A program made the translations under genes and the position numbers. Positions 1-14,800 of a stretch of 64,000 bases of DNA are shown in pieces. Each line of letters opens with the position of its first letter. The first letter of the stretch is position 1. The DNA comes from Spirodela intermedia (Eukaryota; Streptophyta; Magnoliopsida; Alismatales; Araceae), in NCBI GenBank assembly GCA_902729315.2, contig LR746267.1:5395386-5459385 (forward strand), written 5' to 3'. A model generated the notes under the pieces. That model was not told the DNA's origin. It ran no database searches and was given only the letters and a program-made list of their open reading frames with translations.

Positions 1-3000
1 ATTTAGACCAGCGAGCAAGTTAGTTAAAAAATCACGGCCAAGATGACCTTTGTCATGAATGTCTCGATGAAAAGTCTTATGATACTATTTAGTGGATCTG
101 AGACCACCCTACCAGCTTACAGCTTACGATTACACACCCTGAAAGGTTCTAAGACATTGAAAACAGTCTAGTTGTAAGCAGAGGAGGCAAGTTTCAACAT
201 AGTAATATTTGATTCAACCCAAGGCAACCAACACTCAATCAATAAAACCATGTTCCTTTGGAAAGCCCGTCCTGATGTTGCAATGACATTCATTTAGACC
301 AATTCAGATTAGTTTCCAAGAGCTTCATATGAAGGTACTGCAGATGTCTCACTCTTAGAGCTTAGTTTAGAACTAAATTATTCACCAAGCTCTCAAGCAT
401 AATATACAACGTTCAGGTCATCCTTCTATCTGAATCTATGAACACTGATAACACGTCCTCATTATCAAATGCCATTGTTGGGACCCTTTATCTGTTTCTT
501 ACAAATCTTAATCCTTGTCCTTCGCTAGTCATCGTTTTTTTCCTTGTCTCACGCCCTTTTAACTTTACTAAACCACCAGCAAGAGGATGTCAGACATGAT
601 CTGCTTCGGTTTGCACAACAATAATCAGAAATGCTTGTCTCTATCGACATCTGCCTTGATCTATGTACTCAATTCGACAATACCAACTTGGAACTTAATG
701 AGAATATCAATCTAGAGCTAGGAAAGTCTGACAATGGCAAGGACAATAGTGTGATTCAAATTGAATGCAAGTGGTCACGTTTCTCTTAGTTGACACATAG
801 CCATAATCTATCCTCAGTTCCACTTCGGTTATTTTCCCTTTCAATCAGTCCGAAATCTATATGGTTTACTCTTCTGACTCCCTCTTCCCCGCGCTAAGAG
901 ATCTTTATAAGAAGCCGTTGCTATTCAAGCAGCAAAAGCATAAATAACAACAGAACTATTTACACACCTTACCATTAAAAAAAGAACACTATTCTCCTAT
1001 TAAGACCAGAGTTATCTCTTAAAACCAGCATTCATTTGGTAAATTATTGAGGAATGAGTCCCCCATCTGTTTACGTACAGCATATAGTTTTTCACAAAAA
1101 GAAAAACTCAAGGTTGGAGCACATCATAAACTACGCGATTCATTGTTTGGAACTCTAATCCTGAGTACCAGCTTCCAACTCCATCGTTCTGTCAAAATTA
1201 ATTTAAATAAACTGTTCCACAGTTTTAAGACAAACAAAGGGAACAAAAGCAGGACTACTCGCACTCTCCTAGTCCCTCACGATTTCACTGCTGGAAACTA
1301 TGTTTAGGCATTCCTGTGATGCTTTTTGGGATGAACCAAGGTTTTTTCTCTGACAAAGTCAAGTCATTAAATGCTTTTCCACAGAAAAATTTTTTAACAA
1401 AAAATTCTTTCACATCCTGACTACCATTTCCCCATTTATTTGCTTTTCTCAAAAAATACCTATCCAAGCTATGCCATTACTGATTTCATCAAGTTTTCAA
1501 AGAGGAAAGTTATAGTATCACATGAGAATCGTAAATGGTTCATCCATTTATCTGCAGTTCAGAATGATATCTTCAGAACCCCCCTTAGACATATGACATA
1601 CTTCTACCCTACAAAGATTCCGTTATTGCACACAGCAGCAACAAAAGTGGGAGAAAGAGATTTGAGTCTTTCATAGACTCTTTATACAATGAAATAAGTT
1701 GATCCCGCCCCCTAATTCTTCAATTTAGATAGTTAAAACCAAAAGGTGGTGACATTTTACAACCAACATCCCAAACCCCCCCTTTAAGTGAATTTCTTCC
1801 TACCCCGATCAAGCGTTTTACAACCAACGCTTGAGCCCTAGCTGATGACCTTGTACACCTTTTTCTAGACAGCACTTCTTTGGTGAACTTACCGTAGGAT
1901 GGTTAGGTTTCAAGCGAAAGGAATGAAGGTTTTTGAGTTTATAAAGTGATAATATTTTTATTTTGTTTTTTTATTCTTTTGTCTCACTAGGACATCAATA
2001 AAGACGTGGTCTATATCGCTGTTTATATTCCAAGTGTGGTGTGCGCCCCTACAGTAGTTTGCCAAGAGATGGATACCTCAGACTTCACATGTCAAAGATA
2101 ATTTGTGACAAGAAGAGCAAAAAAAGTGGCTATGGTATTAGGTAAGAGTATCACTAATAAAGGAAGAATTGTGGAAAGATACAGTCAAAGGAAGCAGCTA
2201 TTAACTTAACAATTTCCCATGAGATTCAGCATAATAGTTCAAGATAACACCATAATACGTGGTAATGTCCTTTCTATTCAGGACATGCCTCATCAAACGT
2301 TCATCCCAAGGAAAAGCTCCCAAAAAAAATTATTCATATTATTCTATCTCTTTTGACATGACATTAATCCATCCATCTCCATCCTTTTTCAGTTTTCATT
2401 GACGAACTATCCCAATCTATTACAGTTTGTTATTTTACACCTTTAAAACATACTTTTCCACAGTTCATCTTCTGTGATCTGTAGGTCTGGGTATCTGAAC
2501 ATGGATAGAACCACAAGAAACGGAAAAGAGAGAAACATCAGTTCAGTCAAACAGTCTCAAATAGAAATATGATAGCCTTACAGATATGTACATATAACAC
2601 AACCTCAAAAGGTATAGCTTCGTCAAAACCATATTTCACACTGGTGCTTATATACTTATTGTTCAAACATAGATAGCCGTATATACCTCTAATTTTCATA
2701 ATCCTACCTTTTTCCAAGGCAGGAAAGTTCCCCTTTGTAAGATGTAGATTCAATAGAGCTCAATAAATCTTTGTAGTAGTCTGGGAAAAGTAAAGCTGAA
2801 AATGGAAAAAAAGGTCAAACTCTCATAAATGATGAGACATTCCTTTTTAGAAAATTAAAAAAATGAAAGAATGTTATCGTGTATACGAATTACTGACATG
2901 AAATCACGTTCAAGAAAATCAGCACAAAATCCGATGTAGAAGATGGGAAATGTAGGAATGACGAGAAAAATCAGCAAATATATTACTGGCAGAAAGAATC

Positions 3001-4287
3001 ATAAAATGCGGAGTAATAGTCGTTATAAGGACAGATGAGAAGATTGATGAATGTTTCGGTGCAAGCAAAATGCAAAAGAGAAAAACACAGTACAACTTGG
3101 ATAGAAATGGTTAACTTAACAAGGTCTTGATAAATTGAGTATGCCGAAGTAATTGAGTGTGTTGCACCAAACAAAACTGTCATATAAATCAATGAGGCAA
3201 AGTCCAACAAGTGCGACTCCAGATATGTTGATTTGGTTCTTCATTGATTTACCACCGTCATCCTTGCATCTTTTTTAATATTAACTGACTTAGTCTGATA
3301 CAATCCCTCTCTTTGGTGTTATTTATCTGGTCACAAACTCTAAATTCTTAACATTTTATTTATTTTTATCACAAAGAAGAATATATTCAAATAGTTTACA
3401 ATCTAAAATTGGCATGGTAAACTTCATTCACCTTAAAATGATTTTTCTTTTGGATCCTTTCACCTTCTAGACAAACCAGTTTCTTGGTCTACAAAAAGGT
3501 CACAATACTCAATATTGGCATAATGTCAGCATCAACATGGACGGTTCCACATTGACTTTCCAAATGAAACGTTTTTACAATTTGACGTTTCTCGGGGAGC
3601 CTAAAACTGTAGAATAGGAACAGAGCTTAAAAAAATGAAAAACAACTTAAGAAAAGGCTGTCTCAATACCTTTCGCGCTTAAAAATTATGTACTCACATT
3701 TAATATGTAAAAGGTGATAAAGCTTCATGTCTAATACAGGCATGCATAATCTTGATCAACTTAAAAAGAAAATCTCAAATTGGTTTTGCTCTCAGAAACT
3801 TTTTGATTTGATGGATGAAGATGACAATGATACAGATTTATGCTTGTTCATAAAGCTGTGTTCATCCAAATTTTTTGTTTAGATACTCATATAATTATCG
3901 AAAAATGGTTCACAGCAACATTCTATTACTTTCATTTTTAGGGTAAGTTATGTGGGTTTAAGAGGAAAGATGAACTGTCAGTCAATGCATATTTTAAATT
4001 GAAATTCTTTAGTTGCTAAGTCTTTATTGCCTTATCGTGATTATATAAACAGCTTTCTTTCTCTGGCTAGTGAAACTGAAGATCAATTTGTTTTAAAGAC
4101 GAATGAAGCAAGACACATCAAAAATGTAAAAGAAAACCGTGGGCTTAAAGGAGGAACTTCAGCCACAGTCTCACACACAAGGATAAAAAGAAAATTAGAG
4201 ATGAAATATCTTTAACCCCTAATACAGGAATGTGCGACATTACAATAGTTTAATGCAGAGAAAGAGTTTAATGTCAATCTGGCTGAT
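1..4287. other. AT-rich stretch, no recognised gene
   Basis: Only short open frames (up to about 90 codons) occur on either strand and none has recognisable protein character or a convincing chain of splice sites. Homopolymer A/T runs and a few palindromes are seen. It could be intronic or intergenic sequence belonging to a minus-strand gene whose leader lies at 4.3-5.2 kb and whose coding exons would lie left of the window, but nothing here proves that. Confidence 0.5.
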
Positions 4288-4899
4288 TTACAGGTAGAAT
4301 AATTTGAAAATGTATACAATTCTCTCTTTACAGGCGATCCAAAGCATGGTTCCCTTAGCATTCTCCAACGGTAGGTAAGCCCCATTACCCAAGGACAGAA
4401 ACCTGGCCCGATTGGAGAAAACCTTCCAATCTTGCATCCTCCCTCTCCCTGTGCAAGCGAGTCTAAATCCAGACTTCCCCACAATTCTTAGCTCATCTCC
4501 ATACTCCCGCAACTGTCACTCCGAAACCCATCATTGACTAATTCCAGAATCGCTCGAATCAGTTTCAAAAGAGGAATTCCTCACCCGATAATCACCAAAG
4601 CCTAAAAGTTCTGCACCTGAGTATCATAATTCTGAAGACATCACGGATAATCAAGGATCTCGCAACGTCATTTGTCACACATCTCATTGGACATATTTCT
4701 TCCGCTTCCGTCAACATCGTATCTGATGCCGTCCTCTTTTCTACTTCGCACAAGCCTCCAACCCCAAGGGCGTCCCTCCAAGCAAGAGACAAAGGCAGAC
4801 TGTCTTCCAGATATCGACGACGTATAATTCGCCTTCCGCATCTAAGGATCATGTCCAATATCGTATCAAGATATCATGTGAACCTCACAACACAGAGAG

Positions 4900-4936
<37 letters not shown>

Positions 4937-5260
4937 GTGAGGGTGGATGGTGAAGGGGCGATTGCAGCATACCTGCTGTGGCGCCAGTATCGCTCCGATC
5001 CCGACGGAAGGTGAGGAAATCACAAACGGTGGCGAGTTCCGCGTGGAGGAGAGACCAGATGAGAGATTCCCCCGGCTGCCCTCAGAAGAGGGAGGTTAAG
5101 GAAGCTGCATAGGTAGATTCCGGCCACGCTGGCATCTCAACCCACCTGACTTTCCTCGCTTTCCGCCGATCCAAAACAGTGAAAACGCTCTTGGGCGGCT
5201 TTTTCAGATTTTACGGGATTCCTGAATCCTTCCCCACAAACAGCCCGGGTGAGTCGTCAG
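4288..5260 (-). promoter_or_regulatory. GC-richer promoter/leader-like patch with GA tract
   Basis: Base composition rises sharply compared with both flanks. The patch holds a pure GA tract at 4902-4933, as is seen in the leaders and introns of the confirmed genes here. On the minus strand a good donor-like GTAAAG follows a GC-rich stretch near 4335, so a non-coding first exon of a minus-strand gene is possible. No coding frame of recognisable family crosses it. The orientation is inference only. Confidence 0.3.
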
Positions 5261-5269
5261 CTCAAGACC

Positions 5270-7440
5270 CCACTGGGACACCCCTCGCCACCACCCTGTG
5301 ACGCTCACCGGTTGAAAAATCGTCATCTCATCCTAAACTCTCCATCGAAATAAACTATTAAGGGGGGCAATGTTGATGGGTCGAACTCATTTCTTAGGGA
5401 CTTTTCTCCAAAATTCATCTCACGAAGAAACATCAACTAATTAATTAGCTGTAGAGAGAAGGATTTTGGCAAAGTCAATAATTAGGGGATTCCATATATT
5501 ATTTTGGATTGATAAGGTTTAAGTCCATGTAAAGATGAAGATTTTGGGCTAAGTGCGTCACCTTTCACTTATTGTCATGTCCTTGAAGTACTAGTTAGGA
5601 ATTCATATCTACTAGGGTTGTTCACAAGAGTACTTTTCTGTATATTTTGTTTCCTTTTAGACTATGATGTCAGTGTTTAAAAACAAAAGGAGTAGTGGAG
5701 AGGCTTGATGGCACTTGGAGGTGTAAGAGAGGCATGAAAATGATAAGCATGTGAAAATGATAAGTATGGCTTTGTGGTGCTTGGTGGGGCCTTGAGACGA
5801 AACCAATAACAAGAACAGATATGATAAATGGAGAAACACTACAATGCTTGAGAGAGGCTATGTAACACATTGAGGGAGACCTTGTTTAGGTTTTCGTTTG
5901 AAGGTTCAATTATAAAACTTCACTTGATTTAGTTATAGTTAGTAAATTTATTACTTGTGGAGGATAATAGAGCAATACAAGATTTATTTTGGTTCATTTT
6001 ATAAAGGCCTATAATGAGTGAAAGGATATAGGACTTATCCCTAAGTCGAGTGGTACCTATGAACTTAAATCTAATTAACCCTAAGTTACATTAAGATCAA
6101 AGAGTTGTTTGAAATGAAGATAGCCAATAGTGATAATATGCCTGACTTTAAAATCGGGTTGGCTACATTACATATCTCTTCGTGCACTATAATCTAATTC
6201 ATATCATAATAGGTGTAGAGTTGATTTATGTCTCATACATTAAAATATTCTATTGAAAACACTTGCCATTTCAGATGTGTATAGATCTTTTAATCTCATG
6301 TTACATTATCTATTAGCACATGAAAATTCTAACACAATAGATATCAGCATATTTTAAAGAATGCTACATATGGTTTGAAGATGCTTGAAAGGATCTCAAT
6401 CTTTAGAACATACAAGTCATTTGAGTTTCATTAATCCTTTTTTAGTTGAGATATATTAAGAGTATCTTTTATTTAATTTTCTATACACGGACTTTAAGAA
6501 GATTTATGACTATTATATGAGCTGAACCATTTGTATTGACTTTGATGATATTAAGAATATAATTTTATGACGACTTTGGTAGTTTTAAATGGTATCTCAT
6601 AACCAAAATATGTTTTAATTTGTGTTTCAATCTTGAAGTGTAAATATTATGACCTGAACACAATTATAATGAATGTTCTACTAAGATATTGTTCTTGTTC
6701 CTTAGTAAAAAATATTAGTTTATATTAGATAGAAAAATATATGACAATGCCTTAATCCCAAGCAATAAAGTGTCTACAAATGAAAAAAGGCTTCTCAAAC
6801 TGTGTTGTTATGGTGGCTATTTAAGATTTGATTCGAAAAAGAAAAAAAGATTATGTTTGCCTCAAGATTTAGATATAGTGCTTGAAGATATTCCCAATCC
6901 CTTCATTTTGAGGACAGCAATTTTGAATTTAGACCATAAAATGGGTTAATTACACATTCATGTCACCTACTTGTTCCCAAAACTTGAGTCCTCAAAATTT
7001 ATTGATTTCATTTATAGGCAACAAGAGATAAGAGTATTATAATTTTCTTTATGAGGACTTACTTATAATAAGAGGACACAATAAAAATCAGTAAGTTTAG
7101 TACATTGAGTCTTGTATTTTATTAGTTCCTATGAGGTCTTATAAAAATTCATTACATTTTATGTTTATTATATTACAATGTTTTCATAAAAATTGATAAG
7201 TATTATATTTTATAATTAGTATAAAGCTTGTTTTGTTTGTTATATTAATAGTATTACATTTGAGGATACTTAAAACTTGTAAATCATTCTATTTATTACT
7301 ACCAATTTTATCCCACTTATTGTTGAAGTTGTTGTCTACATATTTAAAAAAGTTGTGACTTGTATCTCTCACTATATTTCTCTCTTGCATTAACATTCAA
7401 GAAGTTTAACATAACTTCATGATATTTATTTATTGGTATT
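5270..7440. other. AT-rich intergenic sequence, nothing identified
   Basis: No open frame longer than 66 codons with protein-like composition is present. The sequence has the look of old decayed repeats but I recognise no LTR, primer-binding site or retrotransposon protein motif. Confidence 0.5.
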
Positions 7441-7464
7441 CTTGTAAAGTTGATATAGTTCCAA

Positions 7465-8520
7465 GAGGGGGGATGAATCAGTTATCTAATATTTTTTAGC
7501 ATTTTTGTGTTTTTTAAATTTTTTTTTTTAGTTCTATACTTAGTAGGTCTACATAGACATGATTGGGTTGACATAGTCTCATTCACTAGGTTTCACTAGG
7601 TCGACAAACTAAATAATATATTATATACAGCATTAAGATTTATAGTGGTTTGACTTTACTTGTCATACATCTACTTATAAAAAGTTTTTACCTTTGGTTT
7701 TCCACTAGTATGCCTCATAAACCTACATTTGAAATCCACATGATCAGCAATACCTTTATATAATAAATTTCATGGGTTTATCCCCCCATGCTAGACACAA
7801 AGGCACTAATATATCCTTTTACCCTTGTTAAAATTACTCCCTCATAATGTGTTTATCTACAAAACACAGAAATTAACTTACACACCAATTTTTCTGTCTA
7901 GAAGATGAGATTTTATGGTATTTGAATACTTGAGAAAGCTTGATGATGTAAATAAGTGAGAAGATTTGACTTGTCATTTTGGCACTCTTTGAAAGCTCTT
8001 CTAGTGAGCTATTTAGAGGAGCCTATAATCAAGATCAATGGAAATTAGATCTTTCAGATATGATCCATCAAAAATCTTAGGTTGACACTTGCTTTGATCC
8101 ACTATCAGATTATCGAACTAGATTGTGTGGTCAAGTTCTTAGTTTGACTAATAGTTTGACTTGTCACTCTATCGATATACAAATCAATGATTGGTGATGC
8201 ATGCTTAATATTTTAACTTGTTAGGATACTTCACCTTCCTTAGAGATTTTTTGATGTTATATGTATGGTAATGTGGGACATGTTATATTTGTACTTTAGA
8301 AAAATCTCATTTGTTTTCATCAATTGGCAGATTGGTTGACCCATTTTATATATCTCTAGCTTTTAGATAGGTTTTCACATTTTTTTTCTAGATTGACATG
8401 TTTCATCTATCCTTGGATGAGTTAAAAAAAATTGTCAATTGACACACAGGTTCATGTAAACTTTTGAGTGTTTACATATGGGTTAAGACATTTTTTCTCT
8501 CTACTTGTCTTCAATCTAAA
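7465..8520 (+). repeat. Putative dispersed repeat beginning with a G-run and GAATC
   Basis: The segment starts with a short G-run followed by ATGAATCAG, then an AT-rich stretch, a 'tttatagtggtttga' motif near 7649, and 'ggttttccactagtatg' near 7697. This order (G-run plus GAAT, then a 'tggtt' box, then a 'gttttccact' box) is common in a class of high-copy plant repeats. A diverged segment with the same order begins at 42,563. The class and the ends are not certain. Confidence 0.3.
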
Positions 8521-8529
8521 AATCATTAT

Positions 8530-10840
8530 TTATCCTTAATTGAATAATTGGGATCTTAATTATCTGATTAGTATAATGAAACATATTTTGGAGATAATTT
8601 TCATTTTATTTATTTCATCAATTTCAGTATCAAAATCTACCAATTTTAACAATATAATCATGAAATATATTGTGAAAAGAAATTTATGTAGCTTTGTAAA
8701 TTTCATGCTAAATTTACACACAAATCACCACCAATATGGGATCCCCACTCAAGAGGTCCTTTTCAGCCACCACTAAATATTAAAGAACAGTTCAATATTT
8801 ATCTTCTTCCAATATCCATATCCTTTTCATCCTCTTACAATATGTTGTTTTCTAATATCTTCCACCTTCATATTTGGCACATGAAAAGAGAGCTGACATC
8901 TTCAATTATTCAAGAATGCAAAGAAGATGCACCTAAATGTTGACTATACTAAGTCTCTAGATTGAACGAGGTAAATAGCTAATAAGAAAGCCCCAACCTT
9001 GACTCCAAGCAACCTTGAATGCTCATGTTGGGCCCCATTAGAAACTGCAATTTAGCTTTCTTTTGGTTAACTCTACCTCTTTGGGTTTGATGAGGTCCTT
9101 AATTAGAAAGGGCCACTTGAATCTATATCTTAGTCTCGTAGTGCACTAGATATGGAAATATTTCTGCTTAAAGCTAAACTATAACTACATTTTTTCAGGC
9201 ATGAGGACAATATTAGGAGAATTTACATTTATGATTATTTTTTGTAATTAATCACATGATCTACAAACTCATGAGCCATTAATACCCACCACCCCACCTA
9301 CCCCAACCCCTACTAAATCATCCATTCTTAGGAGGACCCATCTTCCGCAGCTGTTAAACTATTGGGATTTCTTCCAAAACTGAAGAATTTCCACTTTGAA
9401 GCAGAACTTGGCATGATGGAGTGAGACAGAACATTGGCCCAGCTGTTATTGCTCTTGATGGCAAGATGCTACCGCACTACCATGCTCTCTTTGATTGTTG
9501 ATGGAAAGGAGTGCATATATGAGTATATGTTTTACAAAGGGGATATGGTATTGGGAAACTTTGTGGTCGTTGACCACAAGATCTTCTAGAGCTCTAATAG
9601 TACTGACATCGATTTTGAGGTCTTTTGGTCCTTAATGGTCTTCTCATGAACTTGTCAGTTCCCTTGGTCGATTAGTCACTCTACTTGAGATCTAGGTTCC
9701 TAAGGATTCTTGATATCATGTGATGAGTGTCCTAAAATCTATTGCTCGAATGAAGATGGGTCTTCATGCAGAAATTTCACAAGGAGAGGAACTAGAGACG
9801 AGATCAAGCACTTTGAGTAGCTACGTCGCAAGTCCTTGATGATGTGGCTTGGAGGGATTAGTCTACAAAATAGAATTCTTCCAAAGATTTATCATCCATG
9901 CCTTTTAAACTTGAAGTGTTTTCCTTAAAAATGTAACTTATTCAACTAAGAAAATAGAAATTAAATTTGTGCAACAGAAAACTGCCCATCCAACAGTTTT
10001 AGATTGAATGATTTATTACTTTTCTGTGATTACTTGATGACATCATGAACTATACTTTTTTTGAGAATAGAAATATTTATTTATTCAAGATAATTATTAA
10101 AATACGTATTATATATTTTTCCTCATTGATTTTATTAACTTCTAACATAGAGGCAAAGATAAAATAAACATGTTAAAATTGTAATTCTGCATAAGAGTGT
10201 AATTTTTATTTTATATTTTTTACAAAAAATTATGGATCTTCAATAGTTCAACTTGATCAAAAGTTACTGCAGCTTTCAAAGTTCTTGAAAGAAAGTCTAA
10301 AATTTTCATATGTTTTATGCCATTATGTGATTAGTTCTGGATCAATGTAAGTTTTCAAGATTCTTTTCAAACTCTTTGCTCTTTCTTCATGTGTCTCCTT
10401 TGATATTCTTTTGAATGTGTTGATAGAGAATGGATGAAAAATCATTGAGTTCATGTAATAATGACATTATTGGTATGTGCCATAAATCTAGATACCTATT
10501 TCCAAATCTTCATTCAATTATGACCTTCTAAAGTATTTTCAATTATAACCTCTATTGAAAGTTCTAAGGGTATTTTCAGAAATGTTATGTAGGGTTTTAT
10601 CCCTTTTTAAAGGACATGAGAGGTAGATGATGAGTAGAGGTAGTTTTTTTTTATCTTCCCTTACATCCTTTATGATAAAGGAAGTTTCTTTTCTATGTTA
10701 TCGTTCTCAATGAATCTTTATGTATGATGTGAGATAGAAGATTAAAATTCAAATTAAAATCTATGCAAAAGGAATTCAAGGATTTAGGAGAAATCACTCT
10801 TAAGCTAAGAGTCAATGAGCAAATTTATCCTAATATTCAG
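8530..10840. other. AT-rich intergenic sequence, nothing identified
   Basis: A 78-codon open frame at 8540-8776 has no family resemblance and the low-complexity composition expected by chance in AT-rich DNA. The stretch 9300-9850 is somewhat less AT-rich but shows no conserved protein motif in any frame that I can recognise. Confidence 0.5.
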
Positions 10841-10849
10841 TTAATCTTA

Positions 10850-11862
10850 CAACTTGCAGATAATAAAATCTAATAAACTACTAAAATAATGACACAATAC
10901 AATTGTTGACTTGATGTTGTTTTGGTTAAGTTGGAGTAGCTTTTGTTGTAGAGAGATAAAATCTTGTTCATCGAATCCACAAATGACTTGATTTCTATGA
11001 AGATCCTTTACCTTGAGTCCATAGAATAAAAACCTTGATGTTAAATCTGAAAACACTAGAGAGAGTTCCTCAAACAAGAAACTTAGACCTTGAGTCTAAA
11101 TGATTCAAAATTTTCTCAATCCCTATGTCCACAAGAATTGATTTTGGTATTCCTTGAATCCACAAGGATCACAAAATTCCTTTTTATATCATATAGACCT
11201 TCAACCTTGCTTTGACACAGCAAAAACTAGAAGAACTAATGATTCGGTCACATTTAACTTTACTTAAGTATTTTGAAACTAAAATCATGACCTTGAGTCC
11301 ATAAGAAATATTTTGTTGAAAATCACCCTCCTTGAATCCATAAGGGGTGGTTGATCTAAAGGATCAAAAATAGCTCATGAACTCTACAAATATGCGAAAA
11401 TCTACTAACAGAAATAGAGAACCTATAGAGAAAAAAGGAATTCAAAAATAAATCAATGAAAATATGTATGCTTCTAGGGTTATAAGGGGAGGGTGACCTT
11501 TTTACAAGCCCAAATCTAGTTACAATTAACTTGTAAAAGGGAAAATTTGTTAAATTGTCTCTTAGAGAAAGGAGGGTTTGGGAAGAATGACTTTAACAAT
11601 TTGGGTGATTATTTTAAATTCAAAAAAACATGATAAATGAGGTTAAAGGTGTGACTTGAGAGTTTGGCACACTTAACATTTATCCAAATCTCCTTCTAGG
11701 CTATCTTGAATTAAATTTTGGGTTGAGCTATGTCTTCATGCATCTTAGGCCTCTAGTCCACTTCAAGTTAGTTGAAACTAGTTCATCATCTATTCCACTT
11801 TATTTGAGCTAAACTAGGCTTCAGCATTTGATCTACTTTATTTGAGCTAAAACTAGGCCACA
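10850..11862 (-). mobile_element. Probable 3' LTR of the minus-strand gypsy remnant
   Basis: Read on the minus strand, a purine-rich tract resembling a polypurine tract (AGTAGGGGAGATTGA at about 11,878-11,864) is followed at once by TGTGGCCTAG, the kind of TG start expected of a 3' LTR. The region then carries repeated 'ggattcaagg'/'ggactcaagg' boxes (11,080-11,345) that resemble boxes in the plus-oriented LTRs at 15.5 and 29.9 kb. A 38-bp period internal duplication lies at 11,798-11,858. The distal end of the LTR is not defined. Confidence 0.45.
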
Positions 11863-14800
11863 TCAATCTCCCCTACTTCAAAAGCACTAATCCTCAAGTC
11901 TTTAACTATCTTTGGATAATAGTCAAACAAACCCATAAAATAGAAGATATTCCCAATGTCTTTGGTAAGTCAAGGACATAAGTATTGTCATTAAATTTAT
12001 TAAGTACATTGAATGATCCTCTTTGGACAGAGCTTGTTGTAATTTCTTGATGGCAACCTTTCTTTTTTCGAAAAAATCATAGTTAAATCCACCACTTCAA
12101 AAAAAAAAAAAAATTAGATCTCTCCTTATATTTTACATAAGTGGTTGAAATATGCTTCCTAATATTTTCATGTACTATCTTAATATGTTAAGCTATGTTG
12201 CTTTCTGCATTACTTGTTCCAAGTAATTTAAACCTATTAAATTTAGAGAAAATTTTGGGGAATGCCATACACAATAGAAAATGAAGACTAGTTTGTGGAG
12301 CAATTCACCATGGAGTTATAAGCAAATTCAGCTAGAGCAAAAGCAAAATCTCACTAATTTTATTTTCTCTTAAATACAATAAATTAAATTTCTATTATCA
12401 TGAGAGAACTTCTAATAGAACTGAATTTTAACTATGAATTAATTTTTTTTGGAAGAGTATACCGAAACTAATGGACTTTGAAATTCCATCCAAACAAATT
12501 ATTCCTTCAAAAACAAAATTAGTTATTTATATAGTATCATTTGTTTTCCTATATGCAATGAAATGTGTCATCGTTTACAATCAATCTACAACCCATAGCA
12601 TGTTTAGAACTTCTTCTCAAAATAGAATCTTCTTCGCTAAGTACATGGTAATCTCAAAATAAAATCTACAAAAATGTCAACCCATAGCATATTTAGAATT
12701 GATACTGGAGTATATAAACCTATGTTCTGAAAATACACTTTAGTAATTTGACAAATTTAATATCTTTGGACAAAATTTTGTTCTTTCTTCAATTGAGGCA
12801 AGTAATATTCTTTTTGTACCATTTGTAAAGTTTTTTCACACCCAAATGTCATCTAGGTCTCCTTGCATGTAATTCTTGAATCAAATTTATATAGTGAAAT
12901 TCAAGGTATGCATAATTGATTCTAATGAAAAAGATAATTTCCAAAAATATAAAATATAATTATTTCTTTATTTTACTTTTAATTGTTCTAAATTTGGATA
13001 AACTCTTGATGTTTAGTGTATAATTATTTTAAATATTTAAATCTAGTAATTGCAGCATGCATAGTCATTAATAGTGTTGTTTTCTTATTAAGTGCATCAA
13101 GAACTTGATTCATTTTTCTAGATTTATGTTTCATAAAAAGGTAAACTTTTAAATGAAGGAAATCTATCTTTCAGGCATCCTATTAATAGTAGTTTGACTA
13201 TTGAAAAACTTCAAAGTTTATAATCAGTAAATAAAATAAATTCTCATTGAATAGAGTAATGTTCTCAAGTACATAATACTCTAACCACAACATAGAACTC
13301 AAATTCATAAGTTGTTCATTTCCTTATAGCTTTAGTCAATTATTCACTATAGAAAGTAACTTGACAATTTTTTGAGATAACATAGCTCAAATTCTGATAA
13401 TTGATGCATCATACTCTATTTCAAATAATTTGTCAAAATTTAGAAGAGTTAATACTATAACGTATCATATTTTTCCTCAATCAAAATGAAACTTTTATTT
13501 TTTGACTCATTGTAGAGAAAAAAATATTTTCTCATATCTTTAGTGATTGAAATGTTTGATACTTAACTCATGAAAAGACAAATCTCATATATTTAATACA
13601 AATCTTATTAATACAAGCTTTCTAATAGGTGAATTTAAATTTGATGATGCACACTTTTAAAATTTACTTTGAAAATGATTTTTGAACCACACAGAATATC
13701 AAGTATATCATCTAATCTCAAAATAGGAAATTTATATTTCACTAATAACTTTATTGTCCACACACATATATCAACTTCTGTCTTTTTCCAGAACTAACAA
13801 CACAAGGACAAAGTATGGATTAATACTTTCACAAATTAGTCTCACTTCTAACAATTCTTTCACCAGTTCTTGTAACACTCAATTCTCCCCTTGACTCATC
13901 CTATAAGTCTAGTAAACTTGCTCTTGGAATTAGATCAATATGATGCTTTATATCTCTCAATAGAGGAAGATGATAAGGTAAATCTTGTGTGATTGCAAAT
14001 TCACTCAACATTTATGTGCAGCTAATATAAAATTTGAAGATTGTCTAACAATAAAAAAAATTAAGATATTTCAGTCAACTATTGTAAATAGCTCTTTCCT
14101 ATCAATCATCATCACCTATTATTTTTTTCTCCTTAACAATAGTAGAGAAATCAATGTCTTTTATTAAGCATAAAATTAATTTTGACAATTCTTATAAAAG
14201 AAAATATTTCTCTCTATCGTGGCGAGTTACATTCAAATTAAATTGTTATGATCTTCTCAAAATAATATTGCATGCATTCATATCAACTACATCACATTGA
14301 ATTTCATCAAAATAAATTTTATCAATTGAAGATTTTATCAAACGTGTCTCTATAAATTTTGTCTTAAAATCCTTTTTAATCTAGTTAATTCTATATGGAT
14401 GAGAATGTTTCTCTATCTTTAATCTTAATTTTTATACCATCAAAGAAAGAATAATATTTTTACTACTACTAGAGTCAATGATAACATCACATATCTTGTC
14501 ATATACATCTTGTTCAAAATATATTATGCTTATGTGGATGTTCTTCCTTCTTTGATATGTGCATAAACCTCTTAACCACTAGAGAATAGGAATAATCTTC
14601 ATATTTATCACCATCAATAATATTTTTATGAACTTCATATCAATCTTTCACTTCATGATATTTATCTTCATCAATTATTTCTGTAAAATTCACAACACCA
14701 CATTTTAAATAGACACTTAATTTTTTCCCTTTCATTACATCTACAACATATGGAATAGAATATGACACATGAGAAAACAAATTTACAGAATTTCACCTAG

